Shown piece by piece: positions 12,163-22,905 of a stretch of DNA of 64,000 bases. Source of the stretch: Homarus americanus (taxonomy: Eukaryota; Arthropoda; Malacostraca; Decapoda; Nephropidae); NCBI RefSeq assembly GCF_018991925.1, contig NW_024755046.1, forward strand, positions 1-64,000, read 5' to 3'. The notes under the pieces were generated by a model. The model had not been told where the DNA came from and searched no databases. It saw only the letters and a list, made by a program, of their open reading frames with translations. The translations under genes and the position numbers were made by a program. Numbering within the stretch: the first letter of the stretch is position 1; each line of letters opens with the position of its first letter.

Positions 12163-12262
12163 GGATTAGATTACAGGTGTCAGATCTGAGTGATAGGAGA
12201 GGATGGATGTGATTCTGATGGGTGTAATCTGATTAGTTACCATTAAGGCTGGGAACCCATTA

Positions 12263-12360
12263 GGAGGAGGAGGAGGAGGAAGGGGGGGAGGAGGAGGAGG
12301 AGGAGGAGGAGGAGGAGGAGGAGGGAGGAGGAGGAGGAGGAGGAGGAGGAGGAGGAGGAG
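12263..12360. repeat. (GGA)n microsatellite
   Basis: GGA units with a G-rich interruption near 12282. A pyrimidine tract follows to 12525, ending in (TC)n at 12498-12525. Confidence 0.96.
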
Positions 12361-12493
12361 ATTACTACACATTCTCTCACTCTCACCATTAATCCTCTTT
12401 TCTCCTTCCTTCCTCATTATCGTTCCTCTCCCTTCCTCCTCCTTCTCTCCCTTGTAGCCCTTCTCCTCTCTCCTCCATCTCCCTTTTTCTACG

Positions 12494-12527
<34 letters not shown>

Positions 12528-12680
12528 GAAACATTATACCCAGTGGTGTAGTAAATCTCGCAGACGTTGATAAAAGAGAATAAGAAGAGGAATGATAAAA
12601 GATAAAGAAGGGAAGAAGAGAAAATCAGATAAAAAGAGGAATTACAAGGATGAGTGATGATAATTACACCTTTCAAACTG

Positions 12681-12770
12681 GAGAGAGAGAGAGAGAGAGA
12701 GCGCCCACACCGCACATACATACATACATACATACATGCATACATACATACATACATACATACATACATA
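12681..12770. repeat. (GA)n and (ATAC)n microsatellites
   Basis: (GA)n at 12681-12702, then about 14 CATA units with one CATG variant. Confidence 0.96.
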
Positions 12771-13180
12771 CACTTAACAGCTTGTCATTATAACCTTCAC
12801 CCCCAGAGCTGTTACTATACAAAGGGTTAAAATAAATTAATTCCGGCTCGTATAGTGGATAAAAGAGGGGGTCACACAATAGAGATAATTGTCACTTTAA
12901 CAGTAACCTTTGACCTCATTAGCCACCTGGTCAGCACAAAGGCATCACCTAATTTATGGTCATATAGGCAATTTTGTAACCATATTTTTTTTATCTTGAC
13001 AAAAAAATGGAAATGTGGTTTTTTTGTATATGTTTCGATATTAATTCTTGAATTATGAATGAGAGAGAGAGAGAGAGTCAAACTTTGCAGACTGGCCAAA
13101 ATCTTGAGCTTGAGGCAAAGCGATGTAAAGTCTTGTAAGATTCCTGTAAGATGGTATAAATCTGTAGATTAACTTTACTT
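12771..13180. other. No gene seen
   Basis: Unique AT-rich sequence; a short (GA) run lies at 13061-13077. Confidence 0.5.
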
Positions 13181-13189
13181 GCACACACG

Positions 13190-13227
<38 letters not shown>
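13181..13227. repeat. (AC)n microsatellite
   Basis: CA run with two CACG variants at the left edge. Confidence 0.95.
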
Positions 13228-13229
<2 letters not shown>

Positions 13230-13773
13230 TGGCTTACTCCCAATCTATATATACAAACTATTTATATTTACCATAGAAAAATATCAATATCGCCACCACA
13301 CCACCAGATGGCAGTAATAATATCAGACGTGTTATGGTAAATCCTTAAATGAGTTTCCCTTCCTTTTATACCTTCCACTCCTGGGGGGGTCAAGGCTCGA
13401 TTATTATTGCCCTTCATGTATAAATTCTCATTACTTTATCGATAGCAAAAATCACCATCAAAGAAAATAATCAACAGTTTGATCTCCAAGCACCAGAGGG
13501 CAGCACAGGCAAAAGGTAAACATCACACTATATAGTTAAGCAAATCCCCCGAGTTTCCCTTCCTTTTACGTCACCATCAGCAGGTTTAATCACGCTGTTA
13601 AATCATACCTAAGGCGCTTGTTACCATTCATCGTCTTCCTTATACAGCTGCCGTTAACCTCCTGGTCAAAGCTCCCAATAAGGTTATAAACAGCCACGGG
13701 AGATGAGGGGTAACCACACGGAACATTAACCTCAGTAATGGCTGGAGTGAAGGTCGGTGTTGGAACATTAACT

Positions 13774-13775
<2 letters not shown>
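13228..13775. other. No gene seen; possible diverged duplicate blocks
   Basis: The words CCACCAGATGGCAGTAAT / GCACCAGAGGGCAGCACA and the phrase GAGTTTCCCTTCCTTTTA recur about 200 bp apart (near 13303/13490 and 13350/13550). This suggests an old tandem duplication. Confidence 0.5.

Positions 13776-13807
<32 letters not shown>
13776..13807. repeat. (GA)n microsatellite
   Basis: Uninterrupted run. Confidence 0.95.
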
Positions 13808-13810
<3 letters not shown>

Positions 13811-13844
13811 AGGTAGGTGTTGGAAATTAGGTGTCTCAGTGGTG

Positions 13845-14011
13845 GTCGAGATCACTAAGTGGGGAGGTCATCAGAGGTCATTTCAGATCACTAGGGAGGT
13901 CATCAGTGAGGCCATCGGGGAGGTTACTAGAGGGTCATCACAGGTCATTCGAGGTTACTATGGAGGTCATCTGGGGGTCATCAGAGGGTCAAGTTCATGG
14001 GTCAAAGGTCA
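13845..14011 (+). repeat. AGGTCA-rich degenerate repeat with DR4 and DR1 arrangements
   Basis: GAGGTCATC / GGGTCATC words recur about every 15-20 bp. AGGTCA-TCAG-AGGTCA at 13865-13880 is a direct repeat with a 4-bp spacer. GGGTCA-A-AGGTCA at 13999-14011 is a direct repeat with a 1-bp spacer. These are nuclear-receptor half-site patterns; binding is not shown. Confidence 0.75.
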
Positions 14012-14103
14012 CCTGGTGGATGCTAATTTAACCTGATTAACCTAACGTGACCTAAGGTGATTTATTGAAACAGTGTAACAACCTAATCTAACCTAACCTA
14101 ACG

Positions 14104-14305
14104 TTGATACAAAGGGGGTGAACGACCCTTAGTTGATACAAAGGGGTGAACGACCCTTAGTTGATACAAAGGGGTTAACTACCATTGAGCGTTACAAAGG
14201 GGTGAACGACCCTTAGGTGATACAAAGGGGTTAACTACCATTGAGTGTTACAAAGGGGTGAACTACCCTTAGGTGATACAAAGGGGTGAACGACCCTTAG
14301 TAGGT
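14104..14305 (+). repeat. ~27-bp minisatellite (GATACAAAGGGGTGAACGAC)
   Basis: About seven units in two variants, ending either GAACGACCCTTAGTT or TAACTACCATTGAGC. Confidence 0.94.
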
Positions 14306-14389
14306 CAAGACGGTAACATTAATATCTATGTCAGGAAAAAGAAAAGAAAAAAAAAACAGACCAAGTTTTTACCCTATAATTTTCTTGTA

Positions 14390-14570
14390 GGGAGGAAAGT
14401 GTGGAGGGAGGGGTAGGAGGGGAGGGGTAGGAGGGGGAGGGAGGGAGGGGGGAGGAGGGAGGAGGAGGAAGGGGGACGGGAAGGGGAGGGGGGGGAGGAG
14501 GAGGAGGAGGAGGAGGTAGGGTAGAGATAGAGGAAAGAAGGAGGGAAGGAGGGAAGGAGGGAGTAGAAAT
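14390..14570 (+). repeat. G-rich tract (GGAGGGG, GGA, GGAA words)
   Basis: Irregular purine array with G runs and a (GGA)n core at about 14495-14516. Confidence 0.9.
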
Positions 14571-15198
14571 GCTAATGAACTTCTGTTAGCCTATACTCTA
14601 CTCCCCCACTCCCTGTGACGTCATACTCCCTCCCTTCCTTACCCACCCTCCCTCCTTCCTTCCTTCCTTCTTCCCCTCGTTTTCTTTTTCTTCCTTCCCT
14701 ACTCTCTCTCTCTCTCTCCATAACATCAACAAACCAACACACACCTTACACACACATGAACGACCAACCCATTGTGTCTGAGTCGTATTTACATCGCTTA
14801 AACTACAAAAACGCGAAAAAAAACGATAAGAATAAACTTAATAAACGCCACAAGTTGACCTTTCATTCCCAGTAAAGGTAAATAATAAAACAAAAGAATA
14901 TCGAATGTGTGTGTTTATACTTTCGTGTCAGGTAAAAACAAAAGAAAATCGAATGATGTGTTTTTCTTAAGGTATCTATTGTTTACTAAGGGTCTTGTGG
15001 CGTATTTAAAGGTCACCTGAAGATTAGCCCCCTTAAAGATTGTTCCACCTGATGATTAACCATCTCAACGCTAACCTAACCTAACGCTAACCTCACTTAA
15101 CCACCCTAACTTAACCTAACCACCCTAACGTTAACCTAAACCTAAACTAGAGGTTCTTAATCAAGAGAACCTATATTTACTTCTATTTCTTTCTCTCT
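14571..15198. other. No gene seen; CCTAA patches
   Basis: Pyrimidine tract 14615-14720, then unique sequence. Degenerate CCTAACCTAACGCTAACC words at 15068-15150 are diverged telomere-type repeats. Confidence 0.55.
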
Positions 15199-15218
15199 TG
15201 ACCTCTGACCTTTGACCT
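15199..15218 (-). promoter_or_regulatory. Triple nuclear-receptor half-site, 1-bp spacers
   Basis: TGACCT occurs three times separated by single bases (C, then T), giving two overlapping DR1 elements. DR1 is the arrangement bound by HNF4, COUP/Seven-up and RXR/USP type receptors. Function here is unproven. Confidence 0.5.
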
Positions 15219-15314
15219 CTCACTTCTGACCTCTTTAAAACTCGAGCGCATGAGTGCCTAGAGACGCTTGGCACTTGAGGGTCACGAAGCAGATGGGTAA
15301 CAAGAGGAACTTTA

Positions 15315-15340
15315 TTCTTCTTCTTCTTCTTCTTCTTCTT
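15315..15340. repeat. (TTC)n microsatellite
   Basis: About nine CTT units. Confidence 0.93.
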
Positions 15341-15406
15341 ACTAGTTCTGACGATCTGATGACCTGTGAATGATTGGCAATGATGTCTAGTGCTTGGCTG
15401 AAGTCT

Positions 15407-15596
15407 AGGTTAGGTTAGGTTAGGTTAGGTTAGATTAGGTTAGGTTAGATTAGGTTAGGTTAGGTTAGGTTAGGTTAGGTTAGGTTAGGTTAGGTTAATT
15501 AGATTAGGTTAGGTTAGGTTAGGTTAGGTTAGGTTAGGTTAGGTTAGGTTAGGTTAGGTTAGGTTAGATTAGGTTAGGTTAGGTTAGAGAGAGATA
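15407..15596 (+). repeat. Interstitial telomere-type (TTAGG)n array
   Basis: About 38 units of TTAGG with a few TTAGA variants. TTAGG is the ancestral arthropod telomere unit. Unique sequence on both sides shows it is internal, not a chromosome end. Confidence 0.95.
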
Positions 15597-15784
15597 TAGA
15601 GGGACAGACAGACGGACAGGCAAACAGAAAGAACAACATACAAACAGACAGAAAATAATGACGGTTATTGATACTTAGGCAGAGCAATACCAAAATAAGG
15701 ATGACGTCAGAGATTGCCAAGTTATTCACTATGTAATAACCAAGATCCCGAGGCCATTATTCTACACAGTAATGATCAAAATTA
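15597..15784. other. Unique spacer
   Basis: Short GACAGACGGACAGG-type run at 15604-15652; no gene. Confidence 0.5.
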
Positions 15785-15875
15785 ATGGCCAACCTTCCTT
15801 ACGCCTAACCTAACCTAACTGAACCCTCCCCTAAGCCAAACCTAACCTAACCTAACCTAACCAAACCAAACTTAA
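15785..15875 (-). repeat. Degenerate (CCTAA)n tract
   Basis: Telomere-type repeat in the orientation opposite to the array at 15407, with CCAAA and CTTAA variants. Confidence 0.85.
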
Positions 15876-15915
15876 CCACCACCAAAATCAAAAGTCTAAA
15901 GATGTATTAAGACCC

Positions 15916-16022
15916 TGACCTTTGACCTCTTGGTGACATCATGACTAACAACCCGACCGATTTTGACCTGTGATGCGATGGATTATGACCTTTATCTATA
16001 TTGTGACCTTGAACTTTGACCT
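15916..16022 (-). promoter_or_regulatory. Cluster of TGACCT half-sites (DR1, DR0)
   Basis: TGACCT-T-TGACCT at 15916-15928 is a DR1. At 16004-16022 three half-sites TGACCT, TGAACT and TGACCT have spacers of 0 and 1. Further single half-sites lie between. Binding is inferred from motif only. Confidence 0.45.
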
Positions 16023-16054
16023 TTTAAACCCCAAATTAATAGGGGTTTAGGGGC

Positions 16055-16150
16055 TATCATCAGTAACATACATACCAAGTTTGACCTCAATAGCTCTTAC
16101 CATTCTCAAGTTATGCCGTGGACAGACGTACAGACCCAAGGTACGAACCT
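16055..16150. repeat. Possible dispersed element (ACCAAGTTT...CTCAAGTTAT)
   Basis: The series CATACATACCAAGTTTGACC, then ATTCTCAAGTTATGCCG, then GACAGACGTACAGAC resembles similar strings at 26925-26990 and, more weakly, 40610-40680. A family of dispersed repeats with this ending is familiar from aquatic invertebrates, but I cannot confirm it here. Confidence 0.45.
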
Positions 16151-16164
16151 ACTGATTGCCCTAC

Positions 16165-16428
16165 TCAAATGATCCAGTCAGTATCTCCAGTCAGTAAGAT
16201 TCTCCTATTTCCAGTCAGTAAGAGTCTCCTATCACCAGTCAGTAAGAGTCTCCTATCACCAGTCAGTAAGAGTCTCCTATCATCAGTCAGTAAGAGTCTC
16301 CTATCACCAGTCAGTAAGAGTCTCCTACCACCAGTCAGTAAGAGTCCTATCACCAGTCAGTAAGAATCTCCTATCACCATTCAGTAAGAGTCTCCTATCA
16401 CCAGTCAGTAAGAGTCTCCTATCTCCGA
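16165..16428 (+). repeat. ~25-bp minisatellite (CCAGTCAGTAAGAGTCTCCT)
   Basis: About ten units of CAGTCAGTAAGAGTCTCCTA plus TCAC, with few substitutions. The serine/leucine repeat frame on + and the arginine/leucine frame on - are artefacts. Confidence 0.95.
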
Positions 16429-16528
16429 GTCAAAAGGTGGTGTTGTAAATTCTTCCTCTATAACATTACACATGGCCGGTGCAACTTGATACTGGCTGTG
16501 TGTGTGAGGGGTAGGTGTGTATGTCGGC

Positions 16529-16529
<1 letters not shown>

Positions 16530-16582
<53 letters not shown>

Positions 16583-16584
16583 CA
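16530..16584. repeat. (GT)n followed by (GA)n
   Basis: GT run to 16565, then GA to 16584. Confidence 0.95.
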
Positions 16585-16699
16585 GAGAGATATCCAGCGA
16601 ACTAAAGCGACTCAACCAAAGGGTCACAGAAAACCAGGAGGCGTGGGCGGGTTGTCAGGGGAGGCTGATGCATCATACCAGGAGTTACTGTAAAAGAAA

Positions 16700-16900
16700 A
16701 ATAATTCTCCTCCGTTTGTCCTTCGTTCTCTTTCTCTCTTCCTCCTTCCCTACCTCTTCCTTTCTTCCTCTCTTCGTCATTTCCTCCTTCACCTCTTTTT
16801 CCGCCTCCTTCTTTCCTTCCTCTTCCTCCTTCTTCCTTCCCCCTCTTCTTCCATTTTTCCTTCTTCCTTCCTCTTCTTCCTCCCCTCTTCTTCCTCCACT
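16700..16900 (-). repeat. Pyrimidine-rich tract
   Basis: Irregular TTCCTC words; the glutamate/arginine-rich minus-strand frames are artefacts. Confidence 0.8.
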
Positions 16901-16969
16901 ATGTCCGAGAGGAAAGGGGAACCAAAAATGAACGATAAAAGACAAAAACCAGTGAAAAAGACTTCTGAC

Positions 16970-17167
16970 CTCTCAAGTCTCTCACAACATTGACCTGACC
17001 TTCTCTCAAATCTCTCACAACATTGACCTGACCTCTGACCTTCTCTCAAGTCTCTCACAACATTGATCTGACCTCTGACCTTCTCTCAAGTATCTCACAA
17101 CATTGTCCTGACCTCTGACCTTCTCTCTCAAGTCTCTCACAACATTGACTTGACCTCTGACCTTCTC
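16970..17167. repeat. ~50-bp minisatellite with TGACCT half-sites
   Basis: Four units of TTCTCTCAAGTCTCTCACAA plus CATTGACCTGACCTCTGACC. Each unit carries two or three TGACCT half-sites, including a DR1 at 17029-17041. Confidence 0.92.
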
Positions 17168-17215
17168 GTTAATCTTTTCCCTTTTAACTATGACGTCTAT
17201 GTTGAGCTGTGCTGG

Positions 17216-17218
<3 letters not shown>

Positions 17219-17262
<44 letters not shown>
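17219..17262. repeat. (TC)n microsatellite
   Basis: Uninterrupted run; pyrimidine-rich sequence continues to 17380, then a purine-rich tract at 17398-17480. Confidence 0.96.
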
Positions 17263-17264
<2 letters not shown>

Positions 17265-17543
17265 ATGTGTCTCTTTCTTTAAATCTTTCTCATTCATCCT
17301 GTTTCTCAGTTTGGTTCTCTCTCTATATTTTTCTTTCTCTCCTTTTATTTCCCTCCTCCTCCTTTCTATCTCTCCTTCGTTGTGTGTAAGATGATTATAG
17401 GAGGGGGAAGAGGAGGAGGGGGAAGAGGAAGAGGAGGAGAGAGGAGAAGAAGAGGAGAGAGAGAAGAAGAAATAAGAGGAAAGATGAAAATGTGTTTGCC
17501 AAATAAGACAACTTCATGGCAGGGTGTTGAACTCTGGGAGGCG

Positions 17544-17547
<4 letters not shown>

Positions 17548-17581
<34 letters not shown>

Positions 17582-17785
17582 AGCATGTGTGTGTGTGTGT
17601 GTTTAGCAAGATAAAACACACACACACACACACACTATAAAGCCTCTCATTATTCCAACACCAAAGATTAACAATACCGAATTATCGGTGACCGTACCTG
17701 AGTTCCTTAATTATCTCACCTGTCTTATGTTACCAGGTGAGAATTAACGCGCGCGCGCGTGTGTGTGTGTGTGTGTGTGTGTGTG
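17548..17785. repeat. Microsatellite cluster (GA, GT, AC, CG/GT)
   Basis: (GA) 17548-17578, (GT) 17586-17602, (AC) 17614-17635 and a compound (CG)(GT) run at 17748-17785 are separated by short unique sequence. Confidence 0.95.
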
Positions 17786-18034
17786 AAGAAAGAAAGAAAG
17801 GACTTATCAATTTACACTTTATTTAACTCTCTCTCTCTCTCTCTCCGGTTACACTGTATATATCTTTCTAACTCTCTGGTAACATCTCACTAATTCACAT
17901 AACCAAGTTTGGCGAATCGAGTAACCTGAACAGAATTTGCATATAAGCTAAAATTGATCACGTTCGCCAATTCTCTGTTAAATTTCGCGATTTTTCTATT
18001 AAGTTTCGCTGTTACCTGAGAAAAACAGGAATAA
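17786..18034. other. Unique spacer
   Basis: Short (TC) run at 17828-17845; otherwise no feature. Confidence 0.5.
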
Positions 18035-18048
18035 ATGTGTGTGTGTGT

Positions 18049-18087
<39 letters not shown>

Positions 18088-18111
18088 TGTGTGTGTGTGA
18101 GTGTGTGTGTA
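18035..18111. repeat. (GT)n microsatellite abutting a dispersed element
   Basis: GT run with TCTG and GAGT interruptions. It ends exactly where homology to the second element copy begins. Confidence 0.94.
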
Positions 18112-19143
18112 TTCTTTGACACTCGGTTACACAGATCGTTAACTCAGTTGTTGTTGTGTTGGCGACAGCTTCAGGGTGTGGTTATTGTGTTGGCGACAGC
18201 TTCAGGGTGTGGTTGTTGTGTTGGCGACAGCTTCAGGGTGTGGTTATTGTGTTGGCGACAGCTTCAGGGTGTGGTTGTTGTGTTGGCGACAGCTTCAGGG
18301 TGTGGTTATTGTGTTGGCGACAGCTTCAGGGTGTGGTTGTTGTGTTGGCGACAGCTTCAGGGTGTGGTTATTGTGTTGGCGACAGCTTCAGGGTGTGGTT
18401 GTTGTGTTGGCGACAGCTTCAGGGTGTGGTTGTTGTGTTGGCGACAGCTTCAGGGTGTGGTTGTTGTGTTGGCGACAGCTTCAGGGGTGTGGTTGTTGTG
18501 TTGGCGACAGCTTCAGGGTGTGGTTGTTGTGTTGGCGACAGCTTCAGGGTGTGGTTGTTGTGTTGGCGACAGCTTCAGGGGTGTGGTTATTGTGTTGGCG
18601 ACAGCTTCAGGGTGTGTTGTGTTGGCGACAGCTTCAGGTGTGGTTATTGGTTGGGGCTTCAGTGGTTGTTGTGTTGGCGACAGCTTCAGGGGTGTGGTTG
18701 TGTTGGCGACAGCTTCAGGGGTGTGGTTGTTGTGTTGGACAGCTTCAGGGTGTGGTTATTGTGTTGGCGACAGCTTCAGGGTGTGGTTGTTGTGTTGGCG
18801 ACAGCTTCAGGGTGTGGTTGTTGTGTTGGCGACAGTTTCAGGGTGTGGTTGATGTGTTGGCGACAGCTTCGTGTGGTTGATGTGTTGGCGACAGCTTCAG
18901 GGTGTGGTTGTTGTGTTGGCGACAGCAGGGTGTGGTTGTTGTGTTGGCAGGTTTCAGGGTGGTTGTTGTGTTGGCGACAGTTTCAGGGTGTGGTTGTTGT
19001 GTTGGCGACAGCTTCAGGGTGTGGTTGTTGTGTTGGCGACAGTTTCAGGGTGTGGTTGTTGTGTTGGCGACAGCTTCTACACCTTTAACAAATTCACGTC
19101 TAGGTGGCTGTTGGGCCGGCCATCTTTGTACACGAGGGGCAAC

Positions 19144-19200
<57 letters not shown>
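18112..19200 (+). mobile_element. Retroelement-like copy A with ~30-copy internal VNTR and (ATT)n tail
   Basis: The left block (ATTCTTTGACACTCGGTTAC, then CGTTAACTCAG), a 30-bp unit and a right block (AAATTCACGTCTAGGTGGC, GGGCCGGCCATC, CGAGGGGCAACC) recur on the opposite strand at 31345-31517. The 30-bp unit here is TGTGGTTGTTGTGTTGGCGA plus CAGCTTCAGG, in about 30 copies with some shortened units near 18640-18960; copy B has two. Both copies end in ATT repeats at the same base after CAACC. A fixed 3' end with a short-repeat tail is typical of several non-LTR retrotransposons and their SINEs. No protein domain is seen; the cysteine/tryptophan-rich frames across the array are artefacts. Confidence 0.75.
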
Positions 19201-19348
19201 CTTAAATAGCTTGCATATACTGTCTGTCTGTGTCTCATTCTTTCACACGTCCAAGAAATCCCAAAATCCTAAACTTAAAACACCTTTAAACACCTGGGAA
19301 ATATTTAATCAACAAATTAATTTATCAGATTGTTCTTACCTTCCATCT

Positions 19349-19432
19349 CTCCCTCTCTCCACCACTCCCTCTCTCCACCACTCCCTCTCTCCACCACTCC
19401 CTCTCTCCACCACTCCCTCTCTCCACCACTCC
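19349..19432 (+). repeat. 17-bp minisatellite (CTCTCTCCACCACTCCC)
   Basis: Five near-identical units. Confidence 0.95.
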
Positions 19433-19784
19433 AACTTTCCCCCCTCTTCCTCTTCATATCTCAGAACCTAATCACCTCAAACCTGTTAATTACACTAACT
19501 GTTAATTAATGTAAGTGTTGATAAAGGTTTCTGCCAGGTAAAACAATTTGCAAATTACTGGAAATAATTAAATGGATTTAATTTATTTCGATTTTTGGTG
19601 TAATTTTCCGTAATTTTTTTTTTCTATTTTCAGTTTTCTGTCGATTTTAATTTTTCGGTTCAAGGGATGACTCAAAAAATCTGATACTGAAGTATTATTA
19701 ACTTTCAGATGCCTTTATTTATGTTTCCGTCATTATTTGCATTATCATTATTCCCGTTTTCTCTTGTTCTTCACGCTTTCTTTA
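19433..19784. other. AT-rich stretch, no gene seen
   Basis: Unique sequence with T-rich runs. Confidence 0.5.
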
Positions 19785-20008
19785 ATTATTCCCGTTTTCT
19801 CTCAATAATTCGGGTTTTCTCTCAATAATTCGGGTTTTCTCTCAATAATTCGGATTTTCTCTCAATAATTCGGGATTTCCTCTCAATAATTCGGATTTCC
19901 TCTCAATAATTCGGATTTTCTCTCAATAATTCGGGATTTCCTCTCAATAATTCGGATTTTCTCTCAATAATTCGGGATTTCTCTCAATAATTCGGATTTT
20001 CTCACAAT
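19785..20008 (+). repeat. ~22-bp minisatellite (TCTCAATAATTCGGATTTTC)
   Basis: About ten units with CGGG/CGGA and TTTT/TTCC variants. Confidence 0.94.
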
Positions 20009-21439
20009 AATCCACACTTGCAAGGGGTGACTCAAACCACCACTCTCTCTCTCTCTTAACAGACAAGACAATAACACGTAAACCCCCACAGCATTTGCTC
20101 ATTATAACACAACTTGAGACACAGGTGGAGTTTCTGTGTCATGTTCTCTACTACTCAAAGAAACTGGGTACGATATACGACCTTACGTCAACTACCACAC
20201 CCATACTACCATCACCAGGTGTGTATAATGAAGGTAAACTGTGTGGGAAGTGTAAGGCAATAGTTTTGATTATTATTATTATTATTATCAATACTGCTCA
20301 ATCATCATCATCATCATTACTAACACTCTTCTACCACCACTACCACCAACCACTACCGCATCCAGTATCACCGAACATAATTTAACACACAGAATCACAA
20401 AATATAGCCATTGTGTTGCCTTAGGAGAACAGTGAATATTTATAGCAATTACCTGACCTAATTACCTTAAATGAGTTGGTTTTGCTCTGTCATTTGATAT
20501 AATTGGGTCGGAAATTTTTTTTCGGTTTTGTCTTTTTAGATTCGTAAATGTAAAGTTATATTTATTTGCATATTTACAGTGTACGTAAACACAGGCAAGC
20601 AAGCAAGCAGGCAGGCATAACGATACTATCCACATCCATCAGTAGTGAAAGCCTTCCTCCCTATCCAACTATCCACATCTCAAAAAACCCTCACTATCAT
20701 CTATCCACTCCCTTATCCACACATCCGCTTTCTACTTTCCATTAACTAGCCTTAGGCGAGAGAGAGAGAGGTCTATTTTGTTCACGTGTCTGTCCATTTC
20801 TCTGTCTTTAGCCGTGAATTGTTTCTGATCAAAAGTTCATATTTTGTAATTATCAATAACAACATTAACAACAACATAAACAACAGCAGCAGCAACAACA
20901 ACATCAATAACAAAAAACAACACTAATAACAACAATAATAACAACTACAATAACAACCACAACAACCAGACCGTCACAACTACAACTTACTGTTTATTCT
21001 TTACTAAACTCAAAAGCATCCATTAAACTCATCGTCTGAAAACATCCACAGAAGGGGAAAAAAGTAAGATTTTTTCCCAAACTTTTAGACTTCCGGCAAT
21101 TTCTAATTTTGTGGTAATAGCGATATTTTTTTCGATTTTTTTTTCTGTCCTACTTTTCATTTTTGTGTCTTTTTTGGATGTTTGGATGAAAAACACACAC
21201 ACACACACACACACACTGTCACAAAAGTTGATTTATCTTTCCAACAGACGACACCACTAGGATCAGCTGTGTATAAACCTGAACCAATCACAGCACGAGA
21301 CTTCCCCAGCCACACGTGTTGCTGTCTCCGATAGTCAGCTGATTCTCATATATCTGGCGGGAAGCAATGTAAACAAAAAGTGCGCGCGCTTTTTTTTTTT
21401 CAACCAAACAATGAGGTTTTATTACAATAATTAATATGA
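20009..21439. other. No gene seen; scattered simple repeats
   Basis: (ATT) at 20268-20288, CAT words at 20300-20320, CAA-rich tract 20860-20970, (AC) at 21192-21216. The rest is unique. Confidence 0.55.
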
Positions 21440-21692
21440 GAAGTTTTTGAAGTACTGTATATTGAAGATAGATGGGTATACAGTATATTATAGGTAGGCA
21501 TAGATAAATAGATTGAATGATTGACAAATTATATAGGATAATATGGACAAAATGATAAAAAGAATGATTCATGGACAAACAACTAGATAGATTGATTGAT
21601 AAACGTATAGATAGATCAAATAGACAGACCAATAAAGAAATATTGAATTGGATAAAATAAATTGAACTAGACAGACAGACAGACAGACATCA
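21440..21692. repeat. GATA/GACA-type degenerate repeats
   Basis: AGATAGAT, ATTGATTGA and GACAGACAGACAGACAGACA (21669-21690) words. Confidence 0.8.
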
Positions 21693-22129
21693 GAAGAACT
21701 GCCCCCACCTTAAGTGCTAAAAATAAAAAACAATCGAATATGGAGGGAAAACTTAAAAACATTGCGTTGTAAAATTACGATCAATGTGTCGCGAAGGGAG
21801 TATATATTTCGCATATGTATCATAATATTTCGCGAAGATTTAATAACAATTCGCGAACCTGAAATAACATGTCAACAAGTCCCATCTTAAATTAGCTAAA
21901 TTTTAAAGTAGATTCTCTCCGATTGTCGCGTGGCAACCAGCTCGTGACCTCATACAGCCGGGTTAATGACACAATGGTAATTTCAACGAATCGATGAAGA
22001 GGAAGTTACTGTAAAGGTTATAACTAGATAAATAATGAATAAATACGTAAATAATGATAAAGAAGAGAAGCAGATGAATAAGAGGATAAATTTGGGTAAT
22101 AAGGGAAAGTAGATGTTTATGAAAGAATA
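21693..22129. other. No gene seen
   Basis: Unique. TTCGCGAA-like words recur at 21790-21860 (TCGCGAAG, TTCGCATA, TTCGCGAAC), of unknown meaning. Confidence 0.45.
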
Positions 22130-22760
22130 ATCTATATAAATATTATATAAAAAAAAAAAAAAAATTACTGGAAATATTTGAATCATAAAATTAAAAAAAA
22201 AAAATAATAAAATAAATAAATAAAATAAAATACATCGACACTAACGAATTCATTTTTGTTAAATTTCATATAAAATTAATAAAAGCTAAATTATTATAAC
22301 GTAAAATAGAATCCATCAATAATAAAAATAATAGGTACAAAAAATATATATACAAGACATTAATCCCAAAAAGAAAGAATTTGCGATATATGAAATTAAT
22401 CGTCAAAATATCGGTATAAAAATATATTAAAATTAAAAAAAAATTAAAAAATCCTTAAAGTAAATTTGAAAAATAAAAAAATAAATGAAAAATAAATAAA
22501 TAAAATGAACAAGAAAATTAAAAAAAAATTTCCAAAATAATAAAACTTAAAAATTATCAATAAAAAAATATTAATAAAAACATTAAAATAAAAAAAATAA
22601 GAATTAAAATCTTTCAAACAATTAAAAAATAATAAGTTTTTAATCAACATAAAAAACAATTACAAATTTACTGATCAAAATTATCCTCAATTAATAAAAA
22701 AATCTAAATTGGTTGAGTAAACATTAAATAAATATATATTTTATATTATTAACGTCGACA
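22130..22760. repeat. A-rich, strand-asymmetric AT tract
   Basis: More than 600 bp of A/T sequence in which A greatly exceeds T on the + strand, made of AAAATAAATAAA and AATTAAAAAA words. G and C are rare. Phenylalanine/isoleucine-rich minus-strand frames are artefacts. Confidence 0.8.
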
Positions 22761-22796
22761 ATCATAACAGCTGTAGTTGTCTCGGTATGCATGCAA

Positions 22797-22869
22797 TTAT
22801 TTGTCTGTCTGTCTGTCAATCTGTCTGTATGTCTCTCTGTATATCTGTCTATTTATTTATGCAATTACA

Positions 22870-22902
<33 letters not shown>

Positions 22903-22905
22903 GTC
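22797..22905. repeat. (TGTC)n tetranucleotide repeat
   Basis: Two TGTC runs at 22800-22835 and 22867-22903. Confidence 0.93.

Noticed and set aside
15407..15596. Chromosome end (telomere)
   Set aside because: Unique sequence continues on both sides, and similar short patches in both orientations occur elsewhere.
18037..19209. Overlapping + strand frames of up to 310 codons rich in C, W, G and V
   Set aside because: Translation of a 30-bp tandem repeat, open in all three frames because 30 is divisible by three.
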